From contig CBDUPW010000009.1 in the NCBI GenBank assembly GCA_965369205.1, positions 1 to 64,000 of the forward strand: 64,000 nt of DNA, given 5' to 3'. The stretch is from JACKEA01 sp965369205. GTDB lineage: Bacteria > Myxococcota_A > Polyangia > Polyangiales > Polyangiaceae. Positions 1-8,710 of the stretch are shown one piece after another. The number at the start of each line of letters is the position of its first letter. Position 1 is the first letter of the stretch. Under the pieces are notes generated by a model that saw only the letters and a list, made by a program, of their open reading frames with translations, was not told the origin of the DNA and did no database searches. The position numbers were made by a program, and so were the translations under genes.

Positions 1-401
1 AAAACCGCCTCGGCAACCAGGTAGCCCGCCCCGGCGACCATCGCTCCACCGGCGACGGCTGCGCAGCTGGCCGGGTGACTCGCGCACAGCACTGCGACCT
101 TGTACGCCGGCTCCGCGGGTCCCAGAAACTTGGGAAGGAACGCCTTCGCAGCATCGCCGGCGAGCCCTGCCTGGGCGACGGGCGTGGGCGGCGCCTTTTT
201 GGGTTCGGGCATGCTTTTGGCACGCGCGAAGCGTGCCGCGCTGCTCGGCGTTTTGGGTGCAGCCAACGAGTGGGTGCCCAAGGGCGCGTCGTGCTTCGGC
301 GGTGACGTGGCGGCAGACGCCCTTTTTTCGGGCGGGTGGTCGTCCAAGTGGCTCTGGTTGTCGTAGGCAGACGTGAAATGTCGCTCGACTCGGTTCGTCA
401 T
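1..401 (-). CDS. Hypothetical protein, C-terminus beyond window edge
   Basis: An open minus-strand frame starts with ATG at 401 and runs without a stop to the left edge, giving 133 visible residues. The first ~75 residues are polar and rich in Pro, Ala, Lys and Ser, so probably disordered. They are followed by a segment with two Cys (VAVLCASHPASCAAVAGG) and an Ala/Gly-rich hydrophobic stretch that could be a membrane-interacting helix. There is no N-terminal signal peptide. Third positions are strongly GC-biased, which supports coding. It is divergent from the small lipoprotein gene at 533, across about 130 bp. I do not recognise the family. The layout of disordered head plus hydrophobic helix is compatible with a secreted effector, but that is only inference because the C-terminus is missing. 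Confidence 0.6.
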   Translation of the reverse strand, partial: MTNRVERHFTSAYDNQSHLDDHPPEKRASAATSPPKHDAPLGTHSLAAPKTPSSAARFARAKSMPEPKKAPPTPVAQAGLAGDAAKAFLPKFLGPAEPAYKVAVLCASHPASCAAVAGGAMVAGAGYLVAEAV

Positions 402-532
402 GGGTCTCTATCGACGGCAACGATGACGGGTTGCGAAGAAAGTGGTGGACCGCTGCCGGGCTGGCGGACGAGCGTCGCAATGACGCCATCGTTGCAGCTC
501 AGTGGTCGCCCACGTAGGCATTGGTGTTGCCC

Positions 533-919
533 ATGAACTACGAACCACTACTTCGTCGCCACCCGATTCTTGCGGCTGGACTGGTCCTAGCGGCGCTGCT
601 CGCCTGCAAGGGCTCTTCCAAGACGTGCCGAGCCAAGCTCGACTGGCAGGGCAAGAGCTATGACGGCACCGGCAAAGGCGAGCAAGAAGCGAAGGCGAGT
701 GTGTGTCTTGGTTGGTGCGCGCATCACGATCCCGGGCTCGAAGCGAAGTGGAAGCAGTGGAAGGCAACGCCAAGGGGAGCCAAGTCCAAGGACTCGCGCT
801 TTGGAGAGATCTACTCGTCGGTCCCACTAGGCAAAGAGAGGCTGAATGGCTGCAAGGCGCGCTGCTTGCAGCACATCGAAACCACGCAGCCCAGTCCGGC
901 AACCATCACCTGTCCGTAG
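533..919 (+). CDS. Small Cys-containing lipoprotein, unknown function
   Basis: 128 residues. The N-terminus has two Arg, a hydrophobic stretch and the lipobox-like LAALLAC, so the protein is predicted to be exported and lipid-anchored. The mature part is basic and contains about seven Cys (KTCRAKL, VCLGWCAH, GCKARCLQH, TITCP), suggesting disulfide bonds. ATG 533 is preferred over the in-frame GTG at 521 because it begins directly before the signal peptide. It is divergent from the partial gene at 401 and overlaps by 14 bp, tail to tail, with the minus-strand gene ending at 906. I do not recognise the family. An inhibitor or immunity role for the neighbouring divergent product is possible but unsupported. 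Confidence 0.65.
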   Translation: MNYEPLLRRHPILAAGLVLAALLACKGSSKTCRAKLDWQGKSYDGTGKGEQEAKASVCLGWCAHHDPGLEAKWKQWKATPRGAKSKDSRFGEIYSSVPLGKERLNGCKARCLQHIETTQPSPATITCP

Positions 920-1277
920 CCCCCGACCCCAGCGGCTTGCATTCGGGGGGCAGCAATCCCGCGTCCGAAGCCGTCTTCACGAACTGGCCCGTGTGTGCGC
1001 CGGCAGGCAGCCAGCCGAGCTTTTCCATGGCCGTACTCCAGCAGCGCATGGCAAGCGCCGTGGGAAATGAGGGCAGCGGGCTTTCCGCGGGCTCCGGGTT
1101 CTCAGTGGGTACGGATTCCACCGGCTCGATAGGCGCGCGCGCCCTCTGCGTGGCATCCGGAGGCCGCGCTGCGACTGGCGATGCGGTGCGCGCAGCGACG
1201 GGCTGCGGCGACGGCGTCGCGCAACTGGCGCAAACGAGTGCAGCGCAGACGCGGGCCCGAAACATGCTGCCGAGCAT
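906..1277 (-). CDS. Small putative lipoprotein
   Basis: 123 residues from ATG 1277, or 119 from ATG 1265, which begins right at the signal peptide. The N-terminus (MFRARVCAALVCASC) resembles a short lipoprotein signal, followed by a Pro/Ala-rich linker and a compact C-terminal segment with Cys and Trp (MRCWSTAMEKLGWLPAG). The reading frame keeps a very high third-position GC content, which favours it over the overlapping plus-strand frame that is also open here. No family recognised. It lies convergent to the lipoprotein ending at 919 and divergent from the gene at 1381. Confidence 0.55.
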   Translation of the reverse strand: MLGSMFRARVCAALVCASCATPSPQPVAARTASPVAARPPDATQRARAPIEPVESVPTENPEPAESPLPSFPTALAMRCWSTAMEKLGWLPAGAHTGQFVKTASDAGLLPPECKPLGSGATDR

Positions 1278-1380
1278 ACCCGGTTTCCCGAGGCTCGAGC
1301 GCGCCCCGCTTGGGTCAAACGGCAATCGATCAAATCCTTTGCTACGCTCGCACGTCTGGCTGTCTCAGCGGAGAACCAAG

Positions 1381-2448
1381 ATGCGGCACGGAGAAAAACT
1401 AGGGATCGCGCTGGTACTGGCGGCGGGCTGTGGGACGCAGGCGCGTCCGCCCGCTACGGGCGCACCGGACGGGGCGCGGCCGGTCTCGGCGGCTGGCGAG
1501 ACGCTGACGGCGGAGACGGAAGTGGTGCAGGTCGCTGCGCCGGATTCGGAGTTCGAAGCGCTCTTGTCGGAGCATGCCGTCGGGGCAGATCACGTGCCGA
1601 GGGTGCTGTACACCTGGACAAATCGAACGCAGACGCGCGCCATCGAAGCGGACAAGCGCTTCATCACCAAGACGGCGCGGGATGACGGTCGCAGAGCGCT
1701 GTTTGAACAAGTGCTCGACGCCCGCAGCAAGGATCCCGTTGCGCAACTACTGAAGCGACGGGAGCTTTCAGCGCGTCGTTTCACCTGGCCCCATGCCTTC
1801 GGCACGATCTTGGGTCTTGGGGACGAGCGCTACGGAGACCGTCTGATGCGCGTGCGGCTCAAGCCTGACTCGATCATTGGGTACATGCCCCAGGAAGCGG
1901 GAGCCGAGTGGATATTCCGGGACATGCAAGGCAACGAGCGAGAGACCGCTGCTGTGTTGCGACAACCCGAGCGCTTGGCGGCGGTGATGCATCTATGGCC
2001 AGGGCATGCTCGCAACCAACAGGGTACCCACGAGCCGTTCCGGGAGTTCGTTCTGGTCAACGAATCGCAGGTGGAAAAACTTGAAATGGGCACACCCGAG
2101 GTCGCTGAAGAGATCGCGCGCATGGCGAAACTTGCGGGGGCCCTGCGTCGGGCGGTGAAAAACGGGCTGCTGGATGCGCCCGTGAGCACCGATCTGGTGG
2201 AACTCTGGACGTCTCGTTCGAGCGGGAACGAGTCGATGCGGGACCGCTACTTCCGAGCGTTGGCGTTCGGCAGCAGTGGGTATCGGCCCAGCACGGAGCT
2301 CGTGGACTTGCTGGATCGCGCGATTCGGGAGTTGCCCAAGCAAGAGAAGTTCGAGCTTGTGCCGCGGGTCAAGTTCGCGGAGCAAGTGCCGGAGCCGCCA
2401 CCCCCGCGTAAGACCGTGCCCCGCAAGTGCTGGGGCACGTTCTGCTGA
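1381..2448 (+). CDS. Lipoprotein of unknown function
   Basis: 355 residues. Signal peptide with lipobox-like LAAGC at residues 14-18, then a Pro/Ala-rich linker and a soluble domain with several aromatic motifs (VLYTWTN, RFTWPHAFGTILG). The C-terminus is Pro-rich and ends in KCWGTFC, so two Cys may form a terminal disulfide. The frame is open upstream to 703, but ATG 1381 is chosen because it is followed at once by the signal peptide. The TGA stop shares one base with the ATG of the HIT gene at 2448, so the two are probably co-translated. The domain is not one I can name; a periplasmic or outer-membrane location is inferred. Confidence 0.75.
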   Translation: MRHGEKLGIALVLAAGCGTQARPPATGAPDGARPVSAAGETLTAETEVVQVAAPDSEFEALLSEHAVGADHVPRVLYTWTNRTQTRAIEADKRFITKTARDDGRRALFEQVLDARSKDPVAQLLKRRELSARRFTWPHAFGTILGLGDERYGDRLMRVRLKPDSIIGYMPQEAGAEWIFRDMQGNERETAAVLRQPERLAAVMHLWPGHARNQQGTHEPFREFVLVNESQVEKLEMGTPEVAEEIARMAKLAGALRRAVKNGLLDAPVSTDLVELWTSRSSGNESMRDRYFRALAFGSSGYRPSTELVDLLDRAIRELPKQEKFELVPRVKFAEQVPEPPPPRKTVPRKCWGTFC

Positions 2449-2954
2449 TGCCACGCAAGGTCGACAAGTCGGAGGCGCTGGCGCGTCTCGAAGCCGAGCG
2501 GGCCTCGTCCGCCGAGCCCTGCCTGATGTGCGCGGTGCGTTCGGGGCAGATTGCGGCGGGGCCAGAGCTATTCTGTCAGGGCGGCGCCCGCGCGTTCTTG
2601 ACGCGCTACCCGATCCGCTGGGGACACGTGCTGGTGGTGCCGGACGTGCACGTGGAGCGCTTTCGCGATCTTTCCACCGCGCTTTGGAGCCAGTGCAACA
2701 CGCTTGCGCTGCGTGCGGCGCGCGTGTTGGAACGCAGCTTTGAACCGGCGCGTGTCTACGTTGCATCGTTGGGAGCGGCGGAGCCGCTGCTGCCGACGTG
2801 TCCACATTTGCATTTGCATGTCGTGCCCGTCGCGCACCGCAGCGAACGGCCGAGCCAGGTGTTGACCTGGGAGAACGGCGTGTTTGAGGCGTCCGACGCC
2901 GAGTGGAACGCGTTGCAGACGCGGCTGCTCCGCGTAGACGATGGCGCCTCCTAG
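2448..2954 (+). CDS. HIT-family nucleotide-binding protein
   Basis: 168 residues. The family signature is the histidine triad H120-L-H122-L-H124 (CPHLHLHVVP), whose middle His is the nucleophile in nucleotide hydrolase/transferase reactions. C25 and C28 (PCLMC) match the N-terminal zinc ligands found in many HIT proteins, and the segment around YPIRWGHVLVVPDVH fits the fold's conserved core. The first ~20 residues are a charged extension. It is cytoplasmic by prediction. The ATG overlaps the stop of the upstream lipoprotein gene, so translation is likely coupled, although no functional link is obvious. The natural substrate (dinucleoside polyphosphate, AMP conjugate) cannot be told from sequence. 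Confidence 0.88.
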   Translation: MPRKVDKSEALARLEAERASSAEPCLMCAVRSGQIAAGPELFCQGGARAFLTRYPIRWGHVLVVPDVHVERFRDLSTALWSQCNTLALRAARVLERSFEPARVYVASLGAAEPLLPTCPHLHLHVVPVAHRSERPSQVLTWENGVFEASDAEWNALQTRLLRVDDGAS

Positions 2955-3176
2955 CGGATGAGTGCAGCTGGGAGCGATTAGTGCGCCAGCGCGAGCAGTG
3001 CCCCGACCCCAAAACCACACCAACGCGCTGAGCCTGACAGATTGTCACCGCGACTGGGTTGGCCGGCTCCGCTGCGCCAGCTTGTCAAAACCGAAGGCTG
3101 GCTTCTAGCCGGAAACGGCCGGATCCGCGCGAGACGCAGCCTGGCACGAAACACGCACCTTGAAGTCGGCGCGCCC

Positions 3177-4196
3177 ATGAATCTCGATCGCTTCGGTCGG
3201 AGGCTTGCGCTGGTGTTGCTGCCAGTCGTGGGCATCGTCGTGTACTTCGCGCCGCGACCGGAACCCGTTCAGACCGACGCCGCGCCTAGCGCATTGCCCG
3301 ATCCGGCGGGGATTGGGATCCCACCTAGCGAAGCATCTCCCCTGGGCAAAGCGTTGAACGAGCGTGGCGAAGCGGCATTGGCACCAAGTGGCACGCTACC
3401 GGTGGCACCTGCACCTCCGCCTCCGCGCAGACAGGGAGTGAATGCGCCGTCCAAGTCGACGCAGGTTGCGCGGGATCTACCTCTGGCACAAGCCGCAGAC
3501 GCGCCGCATCCAAACGGGCCACGGGTGCGCAAACCGACCGTCGCGCTCGGTCCCTGCGGGGGCGTGACCGTGCGGGGCATCACCGACAGCCCGGATCCGG
3601 ATTGGGCGTTTGCGATGCTAGCGCCGATGCCGACGGACCGAGCCAAGATCAGCAGAACGGGCGACCCGATTGGCTCCTATCGCGTGCAAAGCATCGAGTG
3701 GGATCGCGTGTGGCTGATGGGGCCCGGTGGTCGCTGCGCCGTGCGCCTTGCCGAGGGTGTGCGTGAAGCAGCAGAGAGCGTGGGTGAAACGCCGCTGGTG
3801 GTCGACCCCGGGCTACAGGCCACGACGGAGCCATGGCGCCTGAGTCGTGAGATTTCGAACTCGATCGAAGTGGTTGGAGCAACGGTGCGCGTGGACGCCG
3901 GTGTCGTCGACGCCATCTTCGACCGCGGCGCGCAATGGATCTCCGGAGTCAAAGTGGTTCCTAAGCGCGAAGCAGAGCGTGCCGTGGGCGTGGTCTTCGA
4001 CGGTGTGCAAGAGGGCTCGTTGCTGCACCACGTGGGGATCCGTTCTGGCGACTTGCTGCGCACCTTGGACAGCACGCCTGCGGAGAGCCTGGCGCGCATC
4101 GGCGAGGCGCTGCTCGCAGCCCGCAAAGAGAAGCGCGTGCTGCTCGAGTTGGAGCGCGACGGCGCGCGACTGCAGATCCTGGTGCAGATGGTCTAA
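3177..4196 (+). CDS. GspC-like membrane protein with C-terminal PDZ domain
   Basis: 339 residues. One N-terminal membrane helix (residues ~9-24), a long Pro/Ala-rich linker, an HR-like region around ALGPCGGVTVRGITDSP and SYRVQSI, then SNSIEVVGATVRVDAGVVD and a PDZ-type end with VKVVP, GSLLHHVGIRSGDLLRTLD and an EAL-type helix. This order matches type II secretion GspC, where the HR domain contacts secretin GspD. ATG 3177 is used because it directly precedes the membrane segment. No other T2SS gene is in the window, so this is either an orphan inner-membrane component or a separate PDZ protein of similar build. It stands alone between the HIT gene and a convergent lipoprotein gene. Confidence 0.7.
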   Translation: MNLDRFGRRLALVLLPVVGIVVYFAPRPEPVQTDAAPSALPDPAGIGIPPSEASPLGKALNERGEAALAPSGTLPVAPAPPPPRRQGVNAPSKSTQVARDLPLAQAADAPHPNGPRVRKPTVALGPCGGVTVRGITDSPDPDWAFAMLAPMPTDRAKISRTGDPIGSYRVQSIEWDRVWLMGPGGRCAVRLAEGVREAAESVGETPLVVDPGLQATTEPWRLSREISNSIEVVGATVRVDAGVVDAIFDRGAQWISGVKVVPKREAERAVGVVFDGVQEGSLLHHVGIRSGDLLRTLDSTPAESLARIGEALLAARKEKRVLLELERDGARLQILVQMV

Positions 4197-4208
4197 GCCG
4201 AATGCGGC

Positions 4209-5327
4209 TCAGAACAAGTCGGTTGGGATCGGGAAGCCGAAGGCCTCGAGCTCGTCGACCTCGGCTTGGCTCAGGCTAATGGCCTCGAAGTTACCCTTGG
4301 TCGGGTCCTCGCCGAGGCCGTTGATCTTCACTTTGTCGACGCTGATGCTGCCCTTGGCCTGCCAGCGCCCGGGAATGGTCGGGTGTTTCACGAATGAGCC
4401 GGAAAACTTCGAGTTTTCTCCCTGCACCCGGATGGCACCGGAACCGATCGTCACGTCGATCAAGAACGGAGCCGTACCCAGACCAATGCTGCCGTCGGCT
4501 TCGTCTCTCACGAAACCATCTGCAGTGAAGACATAGCCGTCCGGAGGATCGGGCTCCGGCAGGAAGTCCACGAATTCTTCGATGGCCACCTGCTTTTCGC
4601 TTGGCTTCACGCAGCGCGCATTGGGGATGAGAGCGCAAATCGGCGTGTCGCCGTCGCAGGAGGGACAACCTGGGCGCGTGTTGAGCACTGACAGCCGATT
4701 GCCGTTGGTGAACTTCGAGCGCCAGGCGCCCGTCACGGGGTCGACTTCCATGTAGGCGTAGGTCTGGATTTGCGTGGACAAGAAGTCCACGTTCAAGAGC
4801 CAGTAGAAGTATCCGGACGGAAGCGAGTTCGGGCCGCCGCCCGGCAGCACGAAAGTAAACGGCAGACGATCCCGTGGCACTGTCGCGTGGCCGTCCAGGT
4901 CTTCGAGGCCGGGTTCGACGAGCACCAAGTACGGTAGCGAAGAGCCGAAGGCTTTGTCGGGCGTCACCGTGATACGGCGGCCCTGGATCTCGACCTTGGC
5001 ACCGAAGGTGGCTTCTTCGTCGTCCTCCCGGGCGCCGTCGTACGCCGCGATGGTCCGTGTGCGAAACTGCTCCAGATCCGGCGGCTTCGTCTCGTCTAGC
5101 AGGCTCTTCTCGCCGTCGAGGATGGCGGGCACGATCTTGAGCCGCAGCGTCGAACGCACGAAGGCTTCGGACACCTCGAGTACGAGCGGGTCTGCGGGGG
5201 CAGTGCTCATGATGCCGTTGTCCGAGCCAATGATCTTGACGTCGGGCGGGGGGTCAAAGGTCTCGCAGCCGAACGTGGGCGCCACGAACGCTGTCAGCCA
5301 GAACAGGACTTTGAGGGGGCGTTGCAT
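4209..5327 (-). CDS. Lipoprotein with bacterial Ig-like (SbsA-type) domain
   Basis: 372 residues. Signal peptide ending in a lipobox-like APTFGC (Cys ~21), then a region with the pattern LVLEVSEAFVRSTLRLKIVP, ITVTPDKAF and YLVLVEPGLEDLDGHAT, typical of SbsA-like Ig domains that recur in myxobacterial surface lipoproteins. A short Cys cluster (GCPSCDGDTPICA) follows, and then a beta-rich C-terminal part. It starts two bases after the stop of the barrel gene at 5330-6967, so the two form an operon, and a barrel with its partner lipoprotein is the natural reading. The exact role, surface display or transport accessory, is unknown. Confidence 0.72.
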   Translation of the reverse strand: MQRPLKVLFWLTAFVAPTFGCETFDPPPDVKIIGSDNGIMSTAPADPLVLEVSEAFVRSTLRLKIVPAILDGEKSLLDETKPPDLEQFRTRTIAAYDGAREDDEEATFGAKVEIQGRRITVTPDKAFGSSLPYLVLVEPGLEDLDGHATVPRDRLPFTFVLPGGGPNSLPSGYFYWLLNVDFLSTQIQTYAYMEVDPVTGAWRSKFTNGNRLSVLNTRPGCPSCDGDTPICALIPNARCVKPSEKQVAIEEFVDFLPEPDPPDGYVFTADGFVRDEADGSIGLGTAPFLIDVTIGSGAIRVQGENSKFSGSFVKHPTIPGRWQAKGSISVDKVKINGLGEDPTKGNFEAISLSQAEVDELEAFGFPIPTDLF

Positions 5328-5329
5328 GG

Positions 5330-6967
5330 CTAGAACACGAAGGTCGTGCGGCCCTGAATGAGGACGCTGCGGGCTGCCTGTTGGTTCTCGTCCTCCAGGG
5401 CGTCTCCAGGAAAGAGTATCGCACCTTCCAGATCGAACAAGAAGTGGTCCATGAACTTCCACTGAACGCGGCCGTCGAGCTCCACGCCGTAGAAATCCCC
5501 GGGCCGGCCGCCGTGGAAGTTCACGAGGTCGTCTTCGATTTCTCGGCCGTCTCTGCGTTTGAGCGACTCGATGGGATCCACCAAGCTCGAGGGCGCCCAC
5601 GCTGCCAGCACACCGCCTCGCAGCAACAGGTTGTCGATGGGGCGCAGATCAAACTGCGGAAATAGCGCGAGCGCGCTGGTGAACGAGCCTTCACTGTCGA
5701 CGCGTTCCGAAGGGAAGGTCTTGGCCCCCACCCGCCGCAACAGCTCCACGCCGGATGCGCTGCTGCGTGCGGACTCGAAGTGGAGCACCCGCTCGAACAT
5801 CAACAGACCCACGTTGGCGTCCTCGGCGAAGTACAATTGCGTGAGCGGTGTGCCCGGGTTGGGATCGCGATCTCCTGACGCGTAGTCGAACTCGAGATAG
5901 GCGGTCCACGCTGGCTCGTCCCAGCGGGCGACCGCACGCGCGCCCCATTGATTCACCCGCTGACGCACGATCGGGTCGTTGTTGATCAAGCTCAGCGCGT
6001 CGCTGACTTCCAGCGTGCGGCCTTGAATCGTCACGCCCTCCGCTCCGAAACTGAACTTGTCCACTTTGGTCAGGACGCGCAGCTGCGCGATGCTGATGTT
6101 CGTGTCGAAATTCGATTCCCAGCGGTGCGCCGTGACCCCTTGCACCACCAGATTCGTGCGACGCCCCGGGTTGGGCGCCATATACTTGATGACGCCTCCA
6201 GCGCTTTGCAGGTCGTCTCCAAACAAGCGGATCTGCTCGGAGGAAACCCGGTCGTAGAACACCGCGACCAACAGGCCACGATCCCGCGAACGGTCGCGTT
6301 CCGCTTCGGGTTTCAGCCCTTCGAGAGGCTTGGTCGCAAACAGGATGCGATCCACGCTGTCCCCGGCGTTTGCGTAGCCGAAGCGGTTACCCCGCCCGTC
6401 ACCGTCCGATACGAGCACGCCCGTGCCCTCCACCGCGGGCTGCCGACCGATGCGAACGACGCCGATGCCCGTGGCAACTTCCCCATACAAACGTCGCAGC
6501 TTGAAGGGTTCGCTGGGCAGCAGCACGTAGCCGTAGCTGTCTGGGTCGAGTTCGTCGCCGCCGACGTACCCCACCCCCACCTTGGCATTATTCGGATTGG
6601 TGGCGGCCGCGCGCGTACCGCTATTCGGGCTCGGCGACGCTCCGAACGTGCCGTTGTCGCCCCAGAGCGTGCCGTCGAGGGCGTCAGCGCTCATCACGAG
6701 CTTGACCTTCTCTTCGTAGTCCAAAGTCATGTCGAGCCGCAGCCGGTGCTCGACCCAACTGGCGCGGCGATGCTTCACTCCGCTCAGGTCAACTGGGTTC
6801 ACATACAGCCAATTGGCGCGGTACTCCGCGCCCGCCGTGACGCCGGTTTCTCCGAACTCGTGGCGCGTGGGTGCGCCCAGGCCGTCGTCGTCCGCCCAAG
6901 GCTCGCTGTCGGCCAAAGCGGTGCTGGCAAAACTGAGTGCGCAGGCACCCGCCAATAGCCTCCTCAT
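5330..6967 (-). CDS. Outer-membrane beta-barrel protein (porin-like)
   Basis: 545 residues with a clear Sec signal peptide (ALADSEPW cleavage region). The mature chain alternates hydrophobic and polar residues in long strands (VKLVMSADALDG, LVVAVFYDRV-like, FSFGAEGVTIQGR, WTAYLEFDYASGDRDP) and ends in Phe, the usual C-terminal outer-membrane assembly signal. Repeated YxFDYASGD-type turns resemble alginate-export/porin families; a myxobacterial family such as TIGR04551 is a candidate but I cannot confirm it. It is the first gene of a two-gene operon with the Ig-like lipoprotein at 4209-5327. The substrate, if it is a channel, is unknown. Confidence 0.78.
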   Translation of the reverse strand: MRRLLAGACALSFASTALADSEPWADDDGLGAPTRHEFGETGVTAGAEYRANWLYVNPVDLSGVKHRRASWVEHRLRLDMTLDYEEKVKLVMSADALDGTLWGDNGTFGASPSPNSGTRAAATNPNNAKVGVGYVGGDELDPDSYGYVLLPSEPFKLRRLYGEVATGIGVVRIGRQPAVEGTGVLVSDGDGRGNRFGYANAGDSVDRILFATKPLEGLKPEAERDRSRDRGLLVAVFYDRVSSEQIRLFGDDLQSAGGVIKYMAPNPGRRTNLVVQGVTAHRWESNFDTNISIAQLRVLTKVDKFSFGAEGVTIQGRTLEVSDALSLINNDPIVRQRVNQWGARAVARWDEPAWTAYLEFDYASGDRDPNPGTPLTQLYFAEDANVGLLMFERVLHFESARSSASGVELLRRVGAKTFPSERVDSEGSFTSALALFPQFDLRPIDNLLLRGGVLAAWAPSSLVDPIESLKRRDGREIEDDLVNFHGGRPGDFYGVELDGRVQWKFMDHFLFDLEGAILFPGDALEDENQQAARSVLIQGRTTFVF

Positions 6968-7080
6968 CGTGCCGCCACGTTACCGGAGGTCGCGAGCCAG
7001 ACAAAGCACGAATCAAGCGCAGCTAGCGTGCGTCGTGGGCCGGCTGCACAACCGCACACGCAGCATGGTAGGATCCCCCC

Positions 7081-7659
7081 ATGATCCGTCGAAGGCTCCG
7101 CTGCGCCGTGTCATGGGGCGTTGGGCTCTCGGTCGCGCTGGGGGTGCTTGCCGTGAGCGAAGACGCACGCGCGCTCAAGCCCGGTTTTACCTGGGAGCGC
7201 GCGACCCTGAACGGCGGGCCGCGTCTCGCCACCGACGACCTCAACTTTGGGCTTGGCATCAACGGGGGCTACACCCTCAACCAAGGCGTGTACCTGGGCG
7301 GCCTCTTCAACTACTTCTTGGGCGAGAAGAGCGAAAGCAGCTTCGGCCCAACCCGGATCGAGTACGACTTCGACGCGTGGTTCTTGATGTTCGAAGGTGG
7401 TTACGATTTTGGTCTGGCGCCAAAGCTCGTGGTTCGCCCGACCTTCGCCATGGGGATCGTCCGTGCGCACGGCGAAGTGTGTGTGATCAACCCTGCCGGC
7501 AGTGACTGCGACTCGCACTCGGACTCGGAGTTCCAAGCTGCGGCGAGTGGGCAGATCCTTTACGACATGGGCGGCCTGACCATTGGCGGCGAAATGCGGC
7601 TGTTTTTCGCGGAGTTTGAGGGGATCTGGTTCGGCTTCAACATCGGCGGCGCGTTCTAG
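7081..7659 (+). CDS. Small outer-membrane beta-barrel protein
   Basis: 192 residues with a signal peptide (cleavage likely near SEDARA-LKPG). The mature part has about eight amphipathic strands (FGLGINGGYTLNQGVYLGGLF, EYDFDAWFLMFEGGYDFGL, LVVRPTFAMGIV, TIGGEMRLFFAEFEG) and ends IGGAF with a terminal Phe. This matches the OmpA/OmpW-type small barrel class. One extracellular-type loop carries two Cys (VCVINPAGSDCDSHSDS) that may be disulfide-bonded. The gene is monocistronic: it is divergent from the barrel gene at 6967 and followed after 61 bp by the epimerase gene. Confidence 0.78.
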   Translation: MIRRRLRCAVSWGVGLSVALGVLAVSEDARALKPGFTWERATLNGGPRLATDDLNFGLGINGGYTLNQGVYLGGLFNYFLGEKSESSFGPTRIEYDFDAWFLMFEGGYDFGLAPKLVVRPTFAMGIVRAHGEVCVINPAGSDCDSHSDSEFQAAASGQILYDMGGLTIGGEMRLFFAEFEGIWFGFNIGGAF

Positions 7660-7720
7660 ATCGGACCCAAACCCAGGCTATGCTCAGCTGACCCCGCGGG
7701 CTAACCTACGCCCGAAAGTC

Positions 7721-8710
7721 ATGCCGCGAAGAGTTCTTGTCACCGGTGGCGCCGGGTTCATCGGATCGCACGTGGTCGATCACCTTCTGAAAGCGGGTGA
7801 CTCTGTCGTTGCCTTCGACAACTTCGATCCCTACTACGCCGTCGATCAAAAGCGGCGCAACGTCGCGTGGGCACTCGCCCAGCCGGCGTACGAGCTGATC
7901 GAAGCGGACGTGCGGGATCGCGCCGCCGTCGATGACGCCATGCGTCGTTGTCGCCCCGATGCCATCGTGCACCTGGCCGCGAAAGCTGGTGTCCGGGCCA
8001 GTGTCGAGCACCCGAGCGATTACCTGCAGGTCAATGAGCAGGGTGGGCTGAACGTGCTTGAAGCCGCTCGGGAGCAGGGCAACGTGCCAGTCGCCTACGC
8101 GTCCACGTCCTCCGTCTACGGTGCGACGAAGGTGGTGCCGTTTCGGGAGGACGACCCCGCCATGGGGCCACTCTCGCCCTATGCGGCGAGCAAGCGCGGA
8201 GCCGAGCTGATGGTGCACGCGCTGCACCATCTGCACGCGCAGCCGATCTGCGTTCTGCGCTTCTTCACCGTCTACGGACCCCGAGGGCGCCCGGACATGG
8301 CCGTGCACACCTTCACGCGGAAGCTTCTCGCCGGTGAGAGCATTCGACTACATGGGGAGAAGACCGAACGCGACTTCACCTACGTCGACGACATCGCGCG
8401 CGGTGTTCTGGGCGCGCTGGCTTGGGCCAGCGAGGGGTCTCGCCTGGGCACTTTCAATCTGGGCTGCAGCGAGCCGGTGCGGGTGCGCCGCTTGATTGAG
8501 ATCATGGCGGCGGCGCTGGGCGTGGAGGCCAAGGTGGAGCTGGGCGAGCTCGGAGCCAGTGAGAGCCCGGTAACCGCCGCAAACGTGGAAAAAGCCCACG
8601 CTGCATTCGGCTATGCGCCTCGTGTATCGCTGCCCGAAGGCATCGATCACTGGGTGAAATGGTGTCGCGAGAGCAACGAAGCACCCCAGGAGCTCAAAGG
8701 CCCCAAGTGA
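7721..8710 (+). CDS. NAD-dependent sugar epimerase, UDP-glucuronate 4-epimerase-like
   Basis: 329 residues, extended SDR fold. The NAD-binding Rossmann motif GGAGFIG is at residues 9-15, followed by FDNFDPYYAVDQKRRN, the phrase typical of UDP-glucuronate 4-epimerases. The catalytic Y154-A-A-S-K158 and the upstream STSSVYG are present, as is the substrate-binding FTVYGPRGRPDMA. It would supply UDP-galacturonate for surface polysaccharide or glycolipid. ATG 7721 directly precedes the nucleotide-binding strand. The stop overlaps the GTG start of the next gene (GTGA), so the epimerase and the flippase-like protein are probably made together. Confidence 0.88.
   Translation: MPRRVLVTGGAGFIGSHVVDHLLKAGDSVVAFDNFDPYYAVDQKRRNVAWALAQPAYELIEADVRDRAAVDDAMRRCRPDAIVHLAAKAGVRASVEHPSDYLQVNEQGGLNVLEAAREQGNVPVAYASTSSVYGATKVVPFREDDPAMGPLSPYAASKRGAELMVHALHHLHAQPICVLRFFTVYGPRGRPDMAVHTFTRKLLAGESIRLHGEKTERDFTYVDDIARGVLGALAWASEGSRLGTFNLGCSEPVRVRRLIEIMAAALGVEAKVELGELGASESPVTAANVEKAHAAFGYAPRVSLPEGIDHWVKWCRESNEAPQELKGPK

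Noticed and set aside
703..1380. Upstream extension of the lipoprotein frame at 1381
   Set aside because: It would hide the signal peptide inside the protein and overlaps two other likely genes.
5948..6958. 336-codon plus-strand frame opposite the outer-membrane barrel gene
   Set aside because: A high-GC shadow without a signal or motif; the minus-strand barrel has a signal peptide and C-terminal Phe.
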